Source: Cupriavidus taiwanensis (GTDB taxonomy: Bacteria; Pseudomonadota; Gammaproteobacteria; Burkholderiales; Burkholderiaceae). From it: DNA of 64,000 nucleotides. This document shows, piece by piece, positions 1 to 8,952 of the stretch (position 1 is the stretch's first letter; each line of letters opens with the position of its first letter). Below the pieces are notes generated by a model. The model was not told the DNA's origin, ran no database searches, and worked only from the letters and a program-made list of their open reading frames with translations. A program made the translations under genes and the position numbers. Location of the stretch: NCBI RefSeq assembly GCF_900250075.1, contig NZ_LT977071.1, positions 2,375,901-2,439,900 on the forward strand, read 5' to 3'.

Positions 1-480
1 CGGCTGGCGGCGGTAGGTGGCCTTCACGATCTGCGTCCACTCGCCGTTTTCGCCCTGCATGTACGAAGTCAGCTCGCGGTGGTTGTCGTCGCGGAACGTG
101 ATCACGTCGCGGTACTGCACCATGCGGCCGTTGCCCGAGCAGTCCGGTCCTTCGGCGCGCAGCGTCAGCTGCTGGCCGCCCGCGTCGAGGTCGCCTTCGT
201 AGACCCACAGGTGGGTCATCATCGAGCCGATGAAGGTGCCGACAAAGTGCTTGCGCGCCGGATCGTAGCCCAGCGTCATGACCGTCGAAGCCGGGCCGCA
301 GCCGGGCATGTCGCCCTGGGCTACGCACTGCACCCAGACGTCGCCGATCGCGCTGACCCGCTCCGGAATCTGCCAGGTCTGCACCGGCTGGTCCGGTCCC
401 ATGACGGCCTCGCCCTCCGCCAACCAGTTGCCAACCAGACGTTGCAGCCAGCGGTGTTCCTTTTGTGCTTCGATTTGCAT
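1..480 (-). CDS. DUF1579 family protein (C-terminus beyond window)
   Basis: The first 160 residues are present and the reading frame runs open off the left edge. The start is the ATG at 480, preceded by GGAGA at a good distance. Residues run from MQIEAQKEHRWLQRLVGNW through a W/G-rich beta-barrel pattern (GTFIGSMMTHLWVYEG) typical of the DUF1579 family of about 170-190 residues, so only a short tail is missing. No signal peptide or membrane segment is visible. These proteins have a lipocalin-like fold by family knowledge, but the ligand or reaction is unknown. It stands alone, with 144 bases of intergenic DNA separating it from the next gene. Confidence 0.8.
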   Translation of the reverse strand, partial: MQIEAQKEHRWLQRLVGNWLAEGEAVMGPDQPVQTWQIPERVSAIGDVWVQCVAQGDMPGCGPASTVMTLGYDPARKHFVGTFIGSMMTHLWVYEGDLDAGGQQLTLRAEGPDCSGNGRMVQYRDVITFRDDNHRELTSYMQGENGEWTQIVKATYRRQP

Positions 481-624
481 TTTCGGTCTCCAGTGAATGG
501 GTAACGGCCGGGGTGCGGCGGTTGCCGCGAGCATTTGTGGATGCTGTACACATAGACTAGCAAACGAAATGGACAGCGTCCACATTAAATTGCAACAGCG
601 GGCACTGAGGGGGACAGACCGAGC

Positions 625-978
625 TTATTGCGGCAGGCGCAGCTTGGGCACGGCAAAGCGGTTGCCCTGGGCGCGGCGTACGTCGCACTGGACCTTGGCC
701 TCGCGTACCGCGCCGTCCTGGGCCAGGTATTCGACATCGGCCACCACGCTGTAGTTGTCCTGGTCGATCTGGCGCGCGGTGGCGGACACCCACTTGAAGC
801 TGCCGGGATTGGGCAGCGCCGCCTTGACCGCCTGCTTGCAGGCGGCCTCGGGCGCCCCCTCCTTGCCGGGCGGCCGCGATGCATCCTGCCTGGCCGCGGC
901 CAGCGCGGCCGGCACGCCCGCGGACAACGCTACCGCGAGCGCGGTAGACAGCAAACGTGGGGAAAGCGGCGAGAACAT
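625..978 (-). CDS. small secreted hypothetical protein
   Basis: A 117-residue protein beginning MFSPLSPRLLSTALAVALSAG, a clear Sec signal peptide with probable cleavage after an ALAAA-type site near residue 28. AGGAG lies just upstream of the ATG at 978, which fixes the start; a longer in-frame extension into the neighbouring regulator gene has no ribosome site. The mature part has two cysteines (in EAACKQA and VQCDVRR) that could form a disulfide, and alternating beta-type segments around QDNYSVVADVEYLAQDG. I do not recognise the family. It is probably periplasmic; its role is unknown. Confidence 0.7.
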   Translation of the reverse strand: MFSPLSPRLLSTALAVALSAGVPAALAAARQDASRPPGKEGAPEAACKQAVKAALPNPGSFKWVSATARQIDQDNYSVVADVEYLAQDGAVREAKVQCDVRRAQGNRFAVPKLRLPQ

Positions 979-1091
979 CCTGGACTCCTGCGACTGGGCG
1001 GCGCCGGATCGCACCACCCTGGCGCCGGCGTCGATGCAGTTCAGGCCGCGGCGCGCATGCAAAAGTTCCCTTGTCGCCACAGCCAGCGGCC

Positions 1092-1850
1092 CTAACGCCG
1101 CACGCAGGCCTTGTAGGTGAACTTGTCGCCGCGGAACATGAATTCCGAAAACGCCAGCGGCCGGTCGTCGATGTCGTGCGGCGTGAAGCGGATGCGCAGC
1201 AGCGGCTCGCCCGGCTCGACCTTGAGCCGGCGCGCGCTTTCCGCGCTGGCGGGGATCGCCGCGCTTTCCGTGTGCAGGTACTTGAGGCGATAGCCGAGCC
1301 GCGCCTCCACGATCATCAGCGCGTCGTTGTTTTCCAGGTCGTGCTCCAGCATCGCGCGCATCAGCGCTTCGGGCGCCATGGTCACGCCGACCGCCACCGG
1401 CGTGCCGCCCACGGACTTGAGCGTGGTCACGCTCAGCAGCTTGCTGCCGGGCGGCATGCGCAGCGCGTCGGCGGCGATGGCCGGCGCGGTGATCAGCCGC
1501 GTCGACAGCAGCTTGCCGTGCGCTTCGTGGCCACGGGCCCGCATGTAGTCGTAGAAGCCGGTCAGCGGCCCCAGGTCGGCCTGCCCCGCAGGGCGGCTGA
1601 CAAAGCTGCCCTTGCCGTGGACCGTTTCGATCAGTCCCTCCGCCAGCAGCGATGCCAGCGACTGGCGCACGGTGATGCGGCTGACGCCGAACTCCGCCAT
1701 CAACTCGGCTTCCGAAGGCAGCTTGATGCCCGGCGTCCATTCGTTGTTGACGATGCGCTGGCGCAGCGCGCCTTCGATCTGCTTGAAGCGGGGCAATGAG
1801 CTGGTTGTCACGAGATTCGAGGGATTCATGGGGACGGCCCATGCGGGCAT
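1092..1850 (-). CDS. GntR/HutC-family transcriptional regulator
   Basis: A 252-residue regulator. The N-terminal winged helix-turn-helix spans about residues 28-95, with the GntR signature PSEAELMAEFGVSRITVRQ and the wing GKGSFVSRP. The C-terminal half (about 105-250) matches the UTRA effector-binding domain of the HutC subfamily, ending RGDKFTYKACVRR. The start at 1850 gives the full open frame; an internal ATG at 1829 (MNPSNL) is an equally plausible start, since neither has a strong ribosome site. It is divergent from the acyl-CoA synthetase row at 1982, and palindromes between them suggest that it controls that row and itself. The effector is unknown. Confidence 0.9.
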   Translation of the reverse strand: MPAWAVPMNPSNLVTTSSLPRFKQIEGALRQRIVNNEWTPGIKLPSEAELMAEFGVSRITVRQSLASLLAEGLIETVHGKGSFVSRPAGQADLGPLTGFYDYMRARGHEAHGKLLSTRLITAPAIAADALRMPPGSKLLSVTTLKSVGGTPVAVGVTMAPEALMRAMLEHDLENNDALMIVEARLGYRLKYLHTESAAIPASAESARRLKVEPGEPLLRIRFTPHDIDDRPLAFSEFMFRGDKFTYKACVRR

Positions 1851-1857
1851 CTACTTA

Positions 1858-1892
1858 TCATAACAACGTTGACTCATCATAACATGTTATGA
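1858..1892. promoter_or_regulatory. candidate GntR operator
   Basis: A perfect 16-base palindrome, TCATAACATGTTATGA, lies at 1877-1892. A second copy of its half TCATAAC lies 19 bases earlier at 1858-1864. Both sit just upstream of the GntR gene (start 1850 or 1829) and about 90 bases upstream of the divergent gene at 1982. The stretch is AT-rich against a GC-rich background. A binding role is inferred from position and symmetry. Confidence 0.55.
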
Positions 1893-1981
1893 CAACATCG
1901 GCCGGGCATCATCCATACAAGACCAGCCGCGCCAGCCTGCAAGGGCCCACACATGACGGCGCACGCATACGGAGACAACCG

Positions 1982-4168
1982 ATGCCAGACCTCAGCGCAT
2001 TGCTGCAACCGCGCACCATCGCCGTGATCGGCGCTTCCACCCAGCCCGACAAGGTAGGCGGCATGCCGGTGCGGCTGCTGAGCGAGCTGGGCTACGCCGG
2101 CCGCATCGTCCCGGTCCACGCCACCGCCAGCGAAGTGCAGGGGCTGGCCGCGGTGCCGACGCTGGACGCGCTGGATACGCCGGCCGACCTCGCCATCGTC
2201 GCGCTGCCGGTCAGCGCCAGCCTTGACGCGATGCGCCAGCTGGCGCGCAACGGCACGCGCGCCGCGGTGTTCTTCACCTCGGGCTTTGCCGAGACCGGCG
2301 GCGATGGCATCGCGCTGCAGGCCGAGCTGGCGGCGCTCGCGCAGGCCCACGGCATCACGTTGCTGGGACCGAACTGCCTGGGCGCGATGAACCTGCGCGA
2401 GCGCGTGTTCGCCACCTTCTCGCCGATCCCGCTTGGCGGGCTGCCGCCGGTCGGCGAGGTCGGGCTGGTCAGCCAGAGCGGCGCGTTCGGGGCCTATGCC
2501 TTCGCGCTGGCGCGCGAGGCCCAGCTGGGCCTGAGCCACTGGGTCACCACCGGCAACGAAGCCGGCCTGCATGTGGCGGACGTGATCGAATGGCTGGCCC
2601 GCGACGATGCCACGCGCGTGATCCTGGCCTACCTGGAAGGCTGCCGCGACGGCACCCGCCTGCGCCGCGCGCTGGCGGCGGCGCGCGCAGCGGGCAAGCC
2701 GGTGGTGGTGACCAAGGTGGGCACGAGTGAAGCCGGCGCGCGCTCCGCGCAATCGCATACCGCCAGCCTGGCGGGCGAAGACGCGGTCTACCAGGCGGTG
2801 TTCGATGAATACGGAGTGTTCCGCGCCGATACGCTGGAGGAATTCTTCCGGCTCGGCTACGTGCTGTCGCGCGGGCGCCGACCGACGCGATGGCAGGCTT
2901 CGGCGAAGGAGCCGGCCAACGCCGTCACCCCGGTCGCGCTGGTCACTGTCTCCGGCGGCGTCGGCATCATGATGGCCGACCAGGCCGAGGCGCTCGACTT
3001 GCCGCTGCCGCCGATGCCCGAAGCCCCGGCCGCGGCGCTGCGCAGCGCGATTCCGTTCGCCAGCACCGCCAACCCGATCGACGTCACCGGCCAGGTGGTG
3101 GCACAGCCCGAGGTGTTGCTGGGCGCCATTGCCGCCGCCGCACAAAGCCCGGACTACGGCAGCGTGGTGGCCTTCCTGGCCGGCGGCGTAGGCTCGCCGC
3201 GAATCTGGCCCGGGCTGCAAGACACCGTCGACGCCCTGCACCGCAGCGGCACCGCGGCGCCATTGCTGTTCAGCGGCCTCGCCGATGAAGACAAGCGCCG
3301 CTGGCTGGAAGCGCGCGGCGCGCTGGTGTTCCGCGAACCGGCGCACGCGGTGCAGGCCGTGGCCGTGCTGGCCAGGGCCGCGGCGCAAGCCGCGGCGGCA
3401 CAGGCGCCCATCCCCGCAGCGGCCGCCGCCGACAACCTGCCCGTTCCCGATGTCCCGCCCGGCACCACCGCCTTGTCCGAGTTCGAAGCCATGCAATGGC
3501 TGGCCGCCTGCGGCATTCCCACCGCGCCGCACGGCCTGGCGCGCGATGCCGACGAGGCCGCGCGCATCGCCGACACCATCGGCTATCCGGTCGCGATCAA
3601 GCTGTGCTCGCCCGACATCCTGCACAAGAGCGATGTCGGCGGCGTGGTGCTGAACGTGGCCGACGCGCAGGCGGCCCGCACCGCCTTTGCCCAGGTCCAG
3701 GCCGCCGCGGCCAGCCACGGCACCTCCGCGCGCTTCGACGGCGCGCTGGTCGCCGGCATGGTGCGCGGCTGGGGCGAGTTGATGGTCGGCGTGCGGCGCG
3801 ACCTGGTGTTCGGGCTGGTGGCGCTGGCCGGCATCGGCGGCACCGCGGTGGAGATCTTTCGCCAGACCGCGTTCGGCCTGGCGCCGCTGAGCCATGCCCG
3901 TGCGCGCACCATGCTGCGCGCGAGCCGTGCCGAGGCCCTGCTGTCGGGCCACCGCGGCCATCCCGCGATCGACGCCGCGGCCGTGGCCGAGGTGCTGGTG
4001 CGCGTCTCGCGGGCCGCGGCGGCGCTGGGGCCGCGCCTCGACACACTCGAAATCAACCCGCTGATCGTCACCGCGCGCGGCGTGGTCGCCGCCGATGCCG
4101 TGGTGACCCTGCACGCGGCGGACCCCGACAGCCACACGAACATACCCAACGAGGAGACCACCCGATGA
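1982..4168 (+). CDS. NDP-forming acyl-CoA synthetase (acetate--CoA ligase family)
   Basis: A 728-residue protein with, in order, a CoA-binding Rossmann domain (MPDLSALLQPRTIAVIGAS, residues 1-130), two succinyl-CoA-ligase-like flavodoxin domains (about 145-460) and a C-terminal ATP-grasp domain (about 500-728; GYPVAIKLCSPDILHKSD, ending LEINPLIVTARGVV). The phosphohistidine expected for this family is His259 in SAQSHTASLAG. Such enzymes make acyl-CoA from a carboxylic acid, CoA and ATP with ADP release, or run the reverse reaction. GGAGA precedes the ATG at 1982; the frame opens earlier, at 1889, without support. Its stop overlaps the next start (ATGA), implying an operon with the DUF1254 and Bug genes. 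The acid substrate is unknown. Confidence 0.88.
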   Translation: MPDLSALLQPRTIAVIGASTQPDKVGGMPVRLLSELGYAGRIVPVHATASEVQGLAAVPTLDALDTPADLAIVALPVSASLDAMRQLARNGTRAAVFFTSGFAETGGDGIALQAELAALAQAHGITLLGPNCLGAMNLRERVFATFSPIPLGGLPPVGEVGLVSQSGAFGAYAFALAREAQLGLSHWVTTGNEAGLHVADVIEWLARDDATRVILAYLEGCRDGTRLRRALAAARAAGKPVVVTKVGTSEAGARSAQSHTASLAGEDAVYQAVFDEYGVFRADTLEEFFRLGYVLSRGRRPTRWQASAKEPANAVTPVALVTVSGGVGIMMADQAEALDLPLPPMPEAPAAALRSAIPFASTANPIDVTGQVVAQPEVLLGAIAAAAQSPDYGSVVAFLAGGVGSPRIWPGLQDTVDALHRSGTAAPLLFSGLADEDKRRWLEARGALVFREPAHAVQAVAVLARAAAQAAAAQAPIPAAAAADNLPVPDVPPGTTALSEFEAMQWLAACGIPTAPHGLARDADEAARIADTIGYPVAIKLCSPDILHKSDVGGVVLNVADAQAARTAFAQVQAAAASHGTSARFDGALVAGMVRGWGELMVGVRRDLVFGLVALAGIGGTAVEIFRQTAFGLAPLSHARARTMLRASRAEALLSGHRGHPAIDAAAVAEVLVRVSRAAAALGPRLDTLEINPLIVTARGVVAADAVVTLHAADPDSHTNIPNEETTR

Positions 4169-5478
4169 ACCAACCCGCTGCGCCCTTCCTTGCCGGCGCT
4201 CCCATCGACACCCCGCAGGAAGCCCTGACCGCCGCGGCGGCACTGCCGCTGGTGCTGGCCACCTACCCGCTGTTCGAAAGCCTGCGCACCTGCCGCCTGC
4301 AGACTTCGGTGGCGCAGGCCACCGGCTACGGGCGCGCGCCGGTCAACACGCTGTCGGCCAGCACCCAGCCGTGGACCCACCGCGACCGCGACATCGTCAC
4401 GCCGGCCAATGACCTGCTCTACTTCTGCGCCTGGGTCAACCTGGCCGACGGTCCCGTCACGCTGCACGTGCCGGCACTTCCGGATGCGCGCCGCTACTAT
4501 GTGGTGGAACTGCTCGACGCGTGGACCAACAACTTCGACAACCTGGGCCCGCGCAACGTGCCCGCCGCGGGCGCCGACATCGTGCTGGCCGGCCCCGGCC
4601 AGCACGCCGACGGCGCGCACGTGGTGCATTGCCCCACGTCGCTGGTCTGGCTGCTGGGCCGCGTGCTGGTGACCGGCACCGACGACCTGCCCGCCGCCAG
4701 CGCCTTCGAGCAGGGCTTCCGCCTGTCCGGCGGCAGCGCGCGGCAACCCGCCTGCGTGCGCGACTGGCAGGACAGCGGCGAGCCGGCGCTCGACTTCTTC
4801 GCCAACGTCTTGGACGCGCTGCGTGAGTATCCGGCCGAGCCTTCCATGGCTGGCCTGCTGTCGCTGCTGCGCAAGTGCGGCATCCGTGCGGGCGAGCCGG
4901 TCGACGTGGGCGCGCTGCGGCCGGCGGTGCAGCAGGGCCTGGTGCGTGCGTGGCGCGAAGGCATGGCGCTGATCGAAGCCAATACCCGCAGCCATGCGCG
5001 CAAGAGCTGGACCTACAGCCTGCTGCTGGGCCGCTATGGCGACGACTGGATGCAGCGCGCCGTGACCGCGATGAAGGGCCTGGGCGCGCTGCGCGCCGAC
5101 GAAGCCGTCTACGCCGCCGCCGACTACGATGCCGACGGCGAACTGCTGCATGGCCGCCACAGCTATGCGCTGCACTTCCCGGCCGGGCAGCTGCCGCCGG
5201 CGCAGGCGTTCTGGTCGGTCTCGCTCTACGGCGCCGACCGCTTCTTCACCGACAACGCGATCGGCCGCTATGCGCTCGGCGACCGCAGCCCGGGGCTGCA
5301 ATACGACGCCGATGGCGGGCTCACGCTGACGATCTCGCACCAGCGCCCCGCGCAGGCACAGGAGAACTGGCTGCCGGCACCGGACGCCCCGTTCTACCTG
5401 ATCCTGCGCCTGTACCACCCCACCGACGGCTTCATCGCCGGCGACTACGTGATCCCGCCGCTGCGGCGCATCGCCTGA
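4165..5478 (+). CDS. DUF1254/DUF1214 domain protein (first of tandem pair)
   Basis: A 437-residue protein translationally coupled to the preceding synthetase through an ATGA overlap. The N-terminal part (about 60-190) has the DUF1254 pattern VTPANDLLYFCAWVNLADGP and RRYYVVELLDAWTNNF. The C-terminal part (about 320-435) has the DUF1214 pattern FWSVSLYGADRFFTDN and ENWLPAPDAPFYLILRLY. No signal peptide is visible, unlike some family members that are exported. The biochemical function of this family is not established. Its placement between an acyl-CoA synthetase and two solute-binding proteins suggests a part in catabolism of an imported compound, which is inference. Confidence 0.85.
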   Translation: MNQPAAPFLAGAPIDTPQEALTAAAALPLVLATYPLFESLRTCRLQTSVAQATGYGRAPVNTLSASTQPWTHRDRDIVTPANDLLYFCAWVNLADGPVTLHVPALPDARRYYVVELLDAWTNNFDNLGPRNVPAAGADIVLAGPGQHADGAHVVHCPTSLVWLLGRVLVTGTDDLPAASAFEQGFRLSGGSARQPACVRDWQDSGEPALDFFANVLDALREYPAEPSMAGLLSLLRKCGIRAGEPVDVGALRPAVQQGLVRAWREGMALIEANTRSHARKSWTYSLLLGRYGDDWMQRAVTAMKGLGALRADEAVYAAADYDADGELLHGRHSYALHFPAGQLPPAQAFWSVSLYGADRFFTDNAIGRYALGDRSPGLQYDADGGLTLTISHQRPAQAQENWLPAPDAPFYLILRLYHPTDGFIAGDYVIPPLRRIA

Positions 5479-5490
5479 AGGAGGCCGCCC

Positions 5491-6807
5491 ATGGCAACCC
5501 TCGACAACTCCCTCGACCCGCTCGCCCGCGACGCGGTGCGCTACACGCTGCCGCTGTACGAAATGGCGCGCATGCGCGCCGCCACCTGCCCGCGCCGCGA
5601 CAGCGCCGGCACCTTTGCCGGCGATGGCCCCGATTCCACGCTGCGCTGGATCAACACCGTCACGCACGTGCGCGCGCTGCTCGGCCCGCAACACCGGCAG
5701 GTGGTCACACCGAACAACGACACGCTCTACACCAACGCCTGGCTCGACCTGTCGCGCGGCCCGCTGCTGCTCGACGTGCCGGACTGCCACGGCCGCTACT
5801 ACGTGCTCGGGCTGCTCGACGCCTATACCAACCCGTTCGGGTACATCGGCACCCGCACCACCGGCACACAAGGCGGCATCTGGCTGCTGCACGGGCCGGC
5901 CTGGCGCGGCGAGGTGCCGGCCGGCGCCACGCCGTTGCCCTGCCCCACCGATGCGGTCTGGATCATCGGCCGCATCCTGGCCGACGGCGAAGCCGACCTG
6001 GCTGGCGCGCATGCCTTGCAGGACGGCATCCGCCTGCGGCGGCCCGACGGCACCGCCGCCGCGAGCGTGATCGACGCCGGCATGCACGCGGCCGAGCGCC
6101 CGGGCGACCCGGACCGCTACGCGGCCATCGTCCGGCGCATGCTGGCCGAGAACCCGCCGCCCGCCGCCGAAGCGGACCTGGTGCGCAGCTTCGCCGCCAC
6201 CGGCATCGGCAGCGCGACGCCGCTGACGCCGGCGCAACGCACTGCGCTGGCAGCCGCGCTGGCGCACGTCGATGCCGAACTGGCCGCGCCCAAGGCTTCC
6301 GCGCTGGGCGGCGGCTGGTCCCTGCCGGTGGAAATCCGCACTTCGTTCGGCGCGCAATACGCGCTGCGCGCCGAGGTGGCGCGCAACTACATCGGCGCGC
6401 TGGGCATCGAGGAAGCCATGTACCTGATGGCCGATTGCGATGCCGACGGCCTGCCGCTGGACGGTACGCACCAGTACGAGCTGGTGTTCCCGGCGCACGG
6501 CTTGCCGCAGGTGAGCGCGTTCTGGTCGCTGACCATGTACCGGAAATCCGACTGCATGCTGGCGGAAAATCCGCTGCGGCGCTATTCGCTCGGTGACCGC
6601 TCGCCAGGCCTGCGCGCGGCCCCCGATGGCAGCCTGCGCATCGTACTGGGGGCGCGCGCGCCGGCGGACGACGCCGATACCGGCAACTGGCTGCCCGCGC
6701 CGCCCGAACCGTTCTACGTGGCCTTGCGCCTGTACGTCCCCGGCAGCGCGCACCTGGAACGCACCTTCCGCTACCCCGCCATCCGCCGCATCAAGGAAGC
6801 GTCATGA
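5491..6807 (+). CDS. DUF1254/DUF1214 domain protein (second of tandem pair)
   Basis: A 438-residue paralogue of the gene just upstream, 12 bases away, with AAGGAGG before the ATG. It repeats the same order: the DUF1254 segment VTPNNDTLYTNAWLDLSRGP and GRYYVLGLLDAYTNPF, then the DUF1214 segment FWSLTMYRKSDCMLAENPLRRYSLGDRSPGL and NWLPAPPEPFYVALRLY. The shared blocks RYxLGDRSPGL and NWLPAP show a clear duplication followed by strong divergence. No signal peptide is seen. Its stop overlaps the start of the next gene (ATGA). The two copies may form a heteromer or act on successive intermediates; neither is shown by the sequence. Confidence 0.85.
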   Translation: MATLDNSLDPLARDAVRYTLPLYEMARMRAATCPRRDSAGTFAGDGPDSTLRWINTVTHVRALLGPQHRQVVTPNNDTLYTNAWLDLSRGPLLLDVPDCHGRYYVLGLLDAYTNPFGYIGTRTTGTQGGIWLLHGPAWRGEVPAGATPLPCPTDAVWIIGRILADGEADLAGAHALQDGIRLRRPDGTAAASVIDAGMHAAERPGDPDRYAAIVRRMLAENPPPAAEADLVRSFAATGIGSATPLTPAQRTALAAALAHVDAELAAPKASALGGGWSLPVEIRTSFGAQYALRAEVARNYIGALGIEEAMYLMADCDADGLPLDGTHQYELVFPAHGLPQVSAFWSLTMYRKSDCMLAENPLRRYSLGDRSPGLRAAPDGSLRIVLGARAPADDADTGNWLPAPPEPFYVALRLYVPGSAHLERTFRYPAIRRIKEAS

Positions 6808-7784
6808 ACCGATCCCTAGTCTTCTCCCGGGCCGTGCTGGCGGCCGGCGCGGCGCTGCTGTGCCTGGCCGGCCAGGCACAGGCGCAAACCTATCCGTCGC
6901 GCCCGGTCAAGCTGGTGTCGCCCTACGGCGCCGGCGGCTCCAACGACATCTCGGCGCGCATCCTCGCCGATGCGCTGGGCGGCAAGCTCGGCCAGCAGGT
7001 GGTGGTCGAGAACAAGCCCGGCGCCGGCACGCGCCTGGCCACGGAGCAGGTGGCGCATGCCGCGCCGGACGGCTATACGCTGCTGTGGGCGGCCGCGCCC
7101 TTCGCCATCAACACCGCCGCCGGCATCGCGCAGCGCTACGATGTGCGCAAGGACTTCGTCGCGGTAGGGCCGCGCGTGCTGGGGCCGATCTTCCTGATCG
7201 TCAATGCCAGCTCGCCGGCGCGCACCGTGGCGGACTTCGTGCGTATGGCCAGGGACAAGCCCGACGGCGTGACGGTGGCCTCGCCGGGCGCCGGCTCGGG
7301 CCCGCACCTGAGCGCCGAACTGTTCGGGCAGGTCGGCAAGTTCAAGCTGCTGAGCGTCCACTACCGCGGCGACGCCACCGCCTACACCGAGTTGCTGGCC
7401 GGCCGTGCCGACGCCACGCTGACCGCCATCACCTCGGCGCTGCCCTTTATCAAGGCCGGCAAGCTGCGCGTGCTGGCGGTGGCGTCGGAGCAGCGCACGC
7501 CGGTCTATCCCGATGCGCCCACCTTCGCCGAACAGGGCTATCCGGGCATGGTCGGCTACGGCTGGTTCGGGCTGGTCGCGCCGGCCGGCACGCCGCCCGC
7601 CGTCACCGAGCGGCTCAACCGCGAGGCGTCGGCCGTGCTGGCCGATGCGCAAACTCGCAACAAGCTGCTTGGCCTGGGCCTGGAGCCGCATCCCGAGCGC
7701 GGCAGCGCGTTTTCGGCCTTCATCGACCAGGAGATCGGCAAGTGGGGCAAGCTGATCCAGGCGCGCGGCATCAAGCTGGACTAG
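6804..7784 (+). CDS. Bug-family (TctC) periplasmic solute-binding protein
   Basis: A 326-residue protein starting MNRSLVFSRAVLAAGAALLCLAG with a Sec signal peptide cut near AQAQT. The mature part shows the Bug hallmarks YPSRPVKLVSPYGAGGSNDI, VVVENKPGAGTR and APDGYTLLW. Bug proteins bind carboxylates and related small molecules for tripartite tricarboxylate transporters, but no TctA or TctB membrane partner is encoded nearby, as is common for orphan Bug genes in this bacterial group. It overlaps the preceding DUF1254 gene by ATGA, so it belongs to the same transcript. The ligand is unknown. Confidence 0.92.
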   Translation: MNRSLVFSRAVLAAGAALLCLAGQAQAQTYPSRPVKLVSPYGAGGSNDISARILADALGGKLGQQVVVENKPGAGTRLATEQVAHAAPDGYTLLWAAAPFAINTAAGIAQRYDVRKDFVAVGPRVLGPIFLIVNASSPARTVADFVRMARDKPDGVTVASPGAGSGPHLSAELFGQVGKFKLLSVHYRGDATAYTELLAGRADATLTAITSALPFIKAGKLRVLAVASEQRTPVYPDAPTFAEQGYPGMVGYGWFGLVAPAGTPPAVTERLNREASAVLADAQTRNKLLGLGLEPHPERGSAFSAFIDQEIGKWGKLIQARGIKLD

Positions 7785-7852
7785 CGTGCGGGCGCACAGC
7801 GTCCGCGCAAAGGCAAACCGTGACATCGCATAAAACAGGAGACCACGCCATC

Positions 7853-8875
7853 ATGAAGACCGTTGCCCGTTTTTCGCCGTGGCTGCGCGGCACGCTGCTG
7901 CGGACCGCGCTGCCCTGGCTCGGCATCGCGGCGCTCGCCGTCGCGCCCGTGGCCGCCCCGGCACAGGGCGCCTACCCGGCCAAGCCCATCCACCTGATCG
8001 TCGCCTATCCGCCGGGCGGCCTTACCGACACGCTGGCGCGCGCCGTCGGCGACGGCCTGTCGCGCCAGCTCGGCAAGACCGTGGTGGTCGAGAACAAGGG
8101 CGGCGCCGGCGGCATCATCGGCACCGACTATGTCGCCAAGGCGGCGCCGGACGGCTACACCCTGCTGATGACCATTCCGGGCCCGATCACTTCCAACCTG
8201 GCCCTGTACAAGAAGCTGCCCTACGACCCGCGCACCGACCTGCGCCCGGTCTCCGACATCGCCACCGCGCGCACGGTGCTGGCGGTCAACAGCAGCGTGC
8301 CGGCCAGGACCGTCGCCGAACTGCTGGCCTATGCCAAGGCCTCGCCCGGCAAGCTGCGCATGGGCTCATGGGGCGCCGGCACGCAGCCGCATACCATCCA
8401 GACCTATTTCGCCAGGCAATACCAGGTCGACATGCTGCACGTGCCCTACCGCGGCGAAGGGCCGATGGTGACCGACCTGCTGGCCGGCCAGGTCAACGTG
8501 ACGGTGGGCTCGGTGACCGCGCTCAAGCAGCATTTCGCCACCGGCAAGCTGCGTCCGCTGGCGGTCACCGGCACGCGGCGCGCACAGGCGCTGCCAGACG
8601 TGCCCACCTTCACCGAGGCCGGCTACGCCGACGAGCCGTTCCGCCTGACCGGCCCGATCACGCTGATGGCGCCCGCAAAGACGCCGCAGGACATCATCGA
8701 CCGGCTCGGCCGCGAAACCGCGAGCCTGGTCGCCAGCGCCGACATGCAGCGGCGCATCGTCGACATGGGCGCGGAGCCGCTCGGCACCACCCCGGCGCAG
8801 GCCGAGGCAGCCTACAAGGCTTACCTGCCGGTGGTGCTGAAGCTGACGGCGGATACGGGGGTGACGCTGGACTGA
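7853..8875 (+). CDS. Bug-family (TctC) periplasmic solute-binding protein
   Basis: A 340-residue second Bug protein, 68 bases after the first, with AGGAGACC upstream of the ATG. The signal peptide is long (MKTVARFSPWLRG, then a hydrophobic stretch to about residue 39, APAQGAYPA). The mature hallmarks are YPAKPIHLIVAYPPGGLTDT, VVVENKGGAGGIIGTDYVA and LPYDPRTDLRPVSDIA. It is not a close copy of its neighbour, so the two probably bind different ligands or differ in affinity. It is likely the last gene of the row controlled by the divergent GntR regulator. No transporter membrane subunit is nearby. Confidence 0.92.
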   Translation: MKTVARFSPWLRGTLLRTALPWLGIAALAVAPVAAPAQGAYPAKPIHLIVAYPPGGLTDTLARAVGDGLSRQLGKTVVVENKGGAGGIIGTDYVAKAAPDGYTLLMTIPGPITSNLALYKKLPYDPRTDLRPVSDIATARTVLAVNSSVPARTVAELLAYAKASPGKLRMGSWGAGTQPHTIQTYFARQYQVDMLHVPYRGEGPMVTDLLAGQVNVTVGSVTALKQHFATGKLRPLAVTGTRRAQALPDVPTFTEAGYADEPFRLTGPITLMAPAKTPQDIIDRLGRETASLVASADMQRRIVDMGAEPLGTTPAQAEAAYKAYLPVVLKLTADTGVTLD

Positions 8876-8952
8876 GGGAGTAGAGAGGCGTCGGCAGCGG
8901 CGTGATACAGTGCCCGGGCGCGGCACATGGCCGCGCAAGCCCTACCGCCCGC

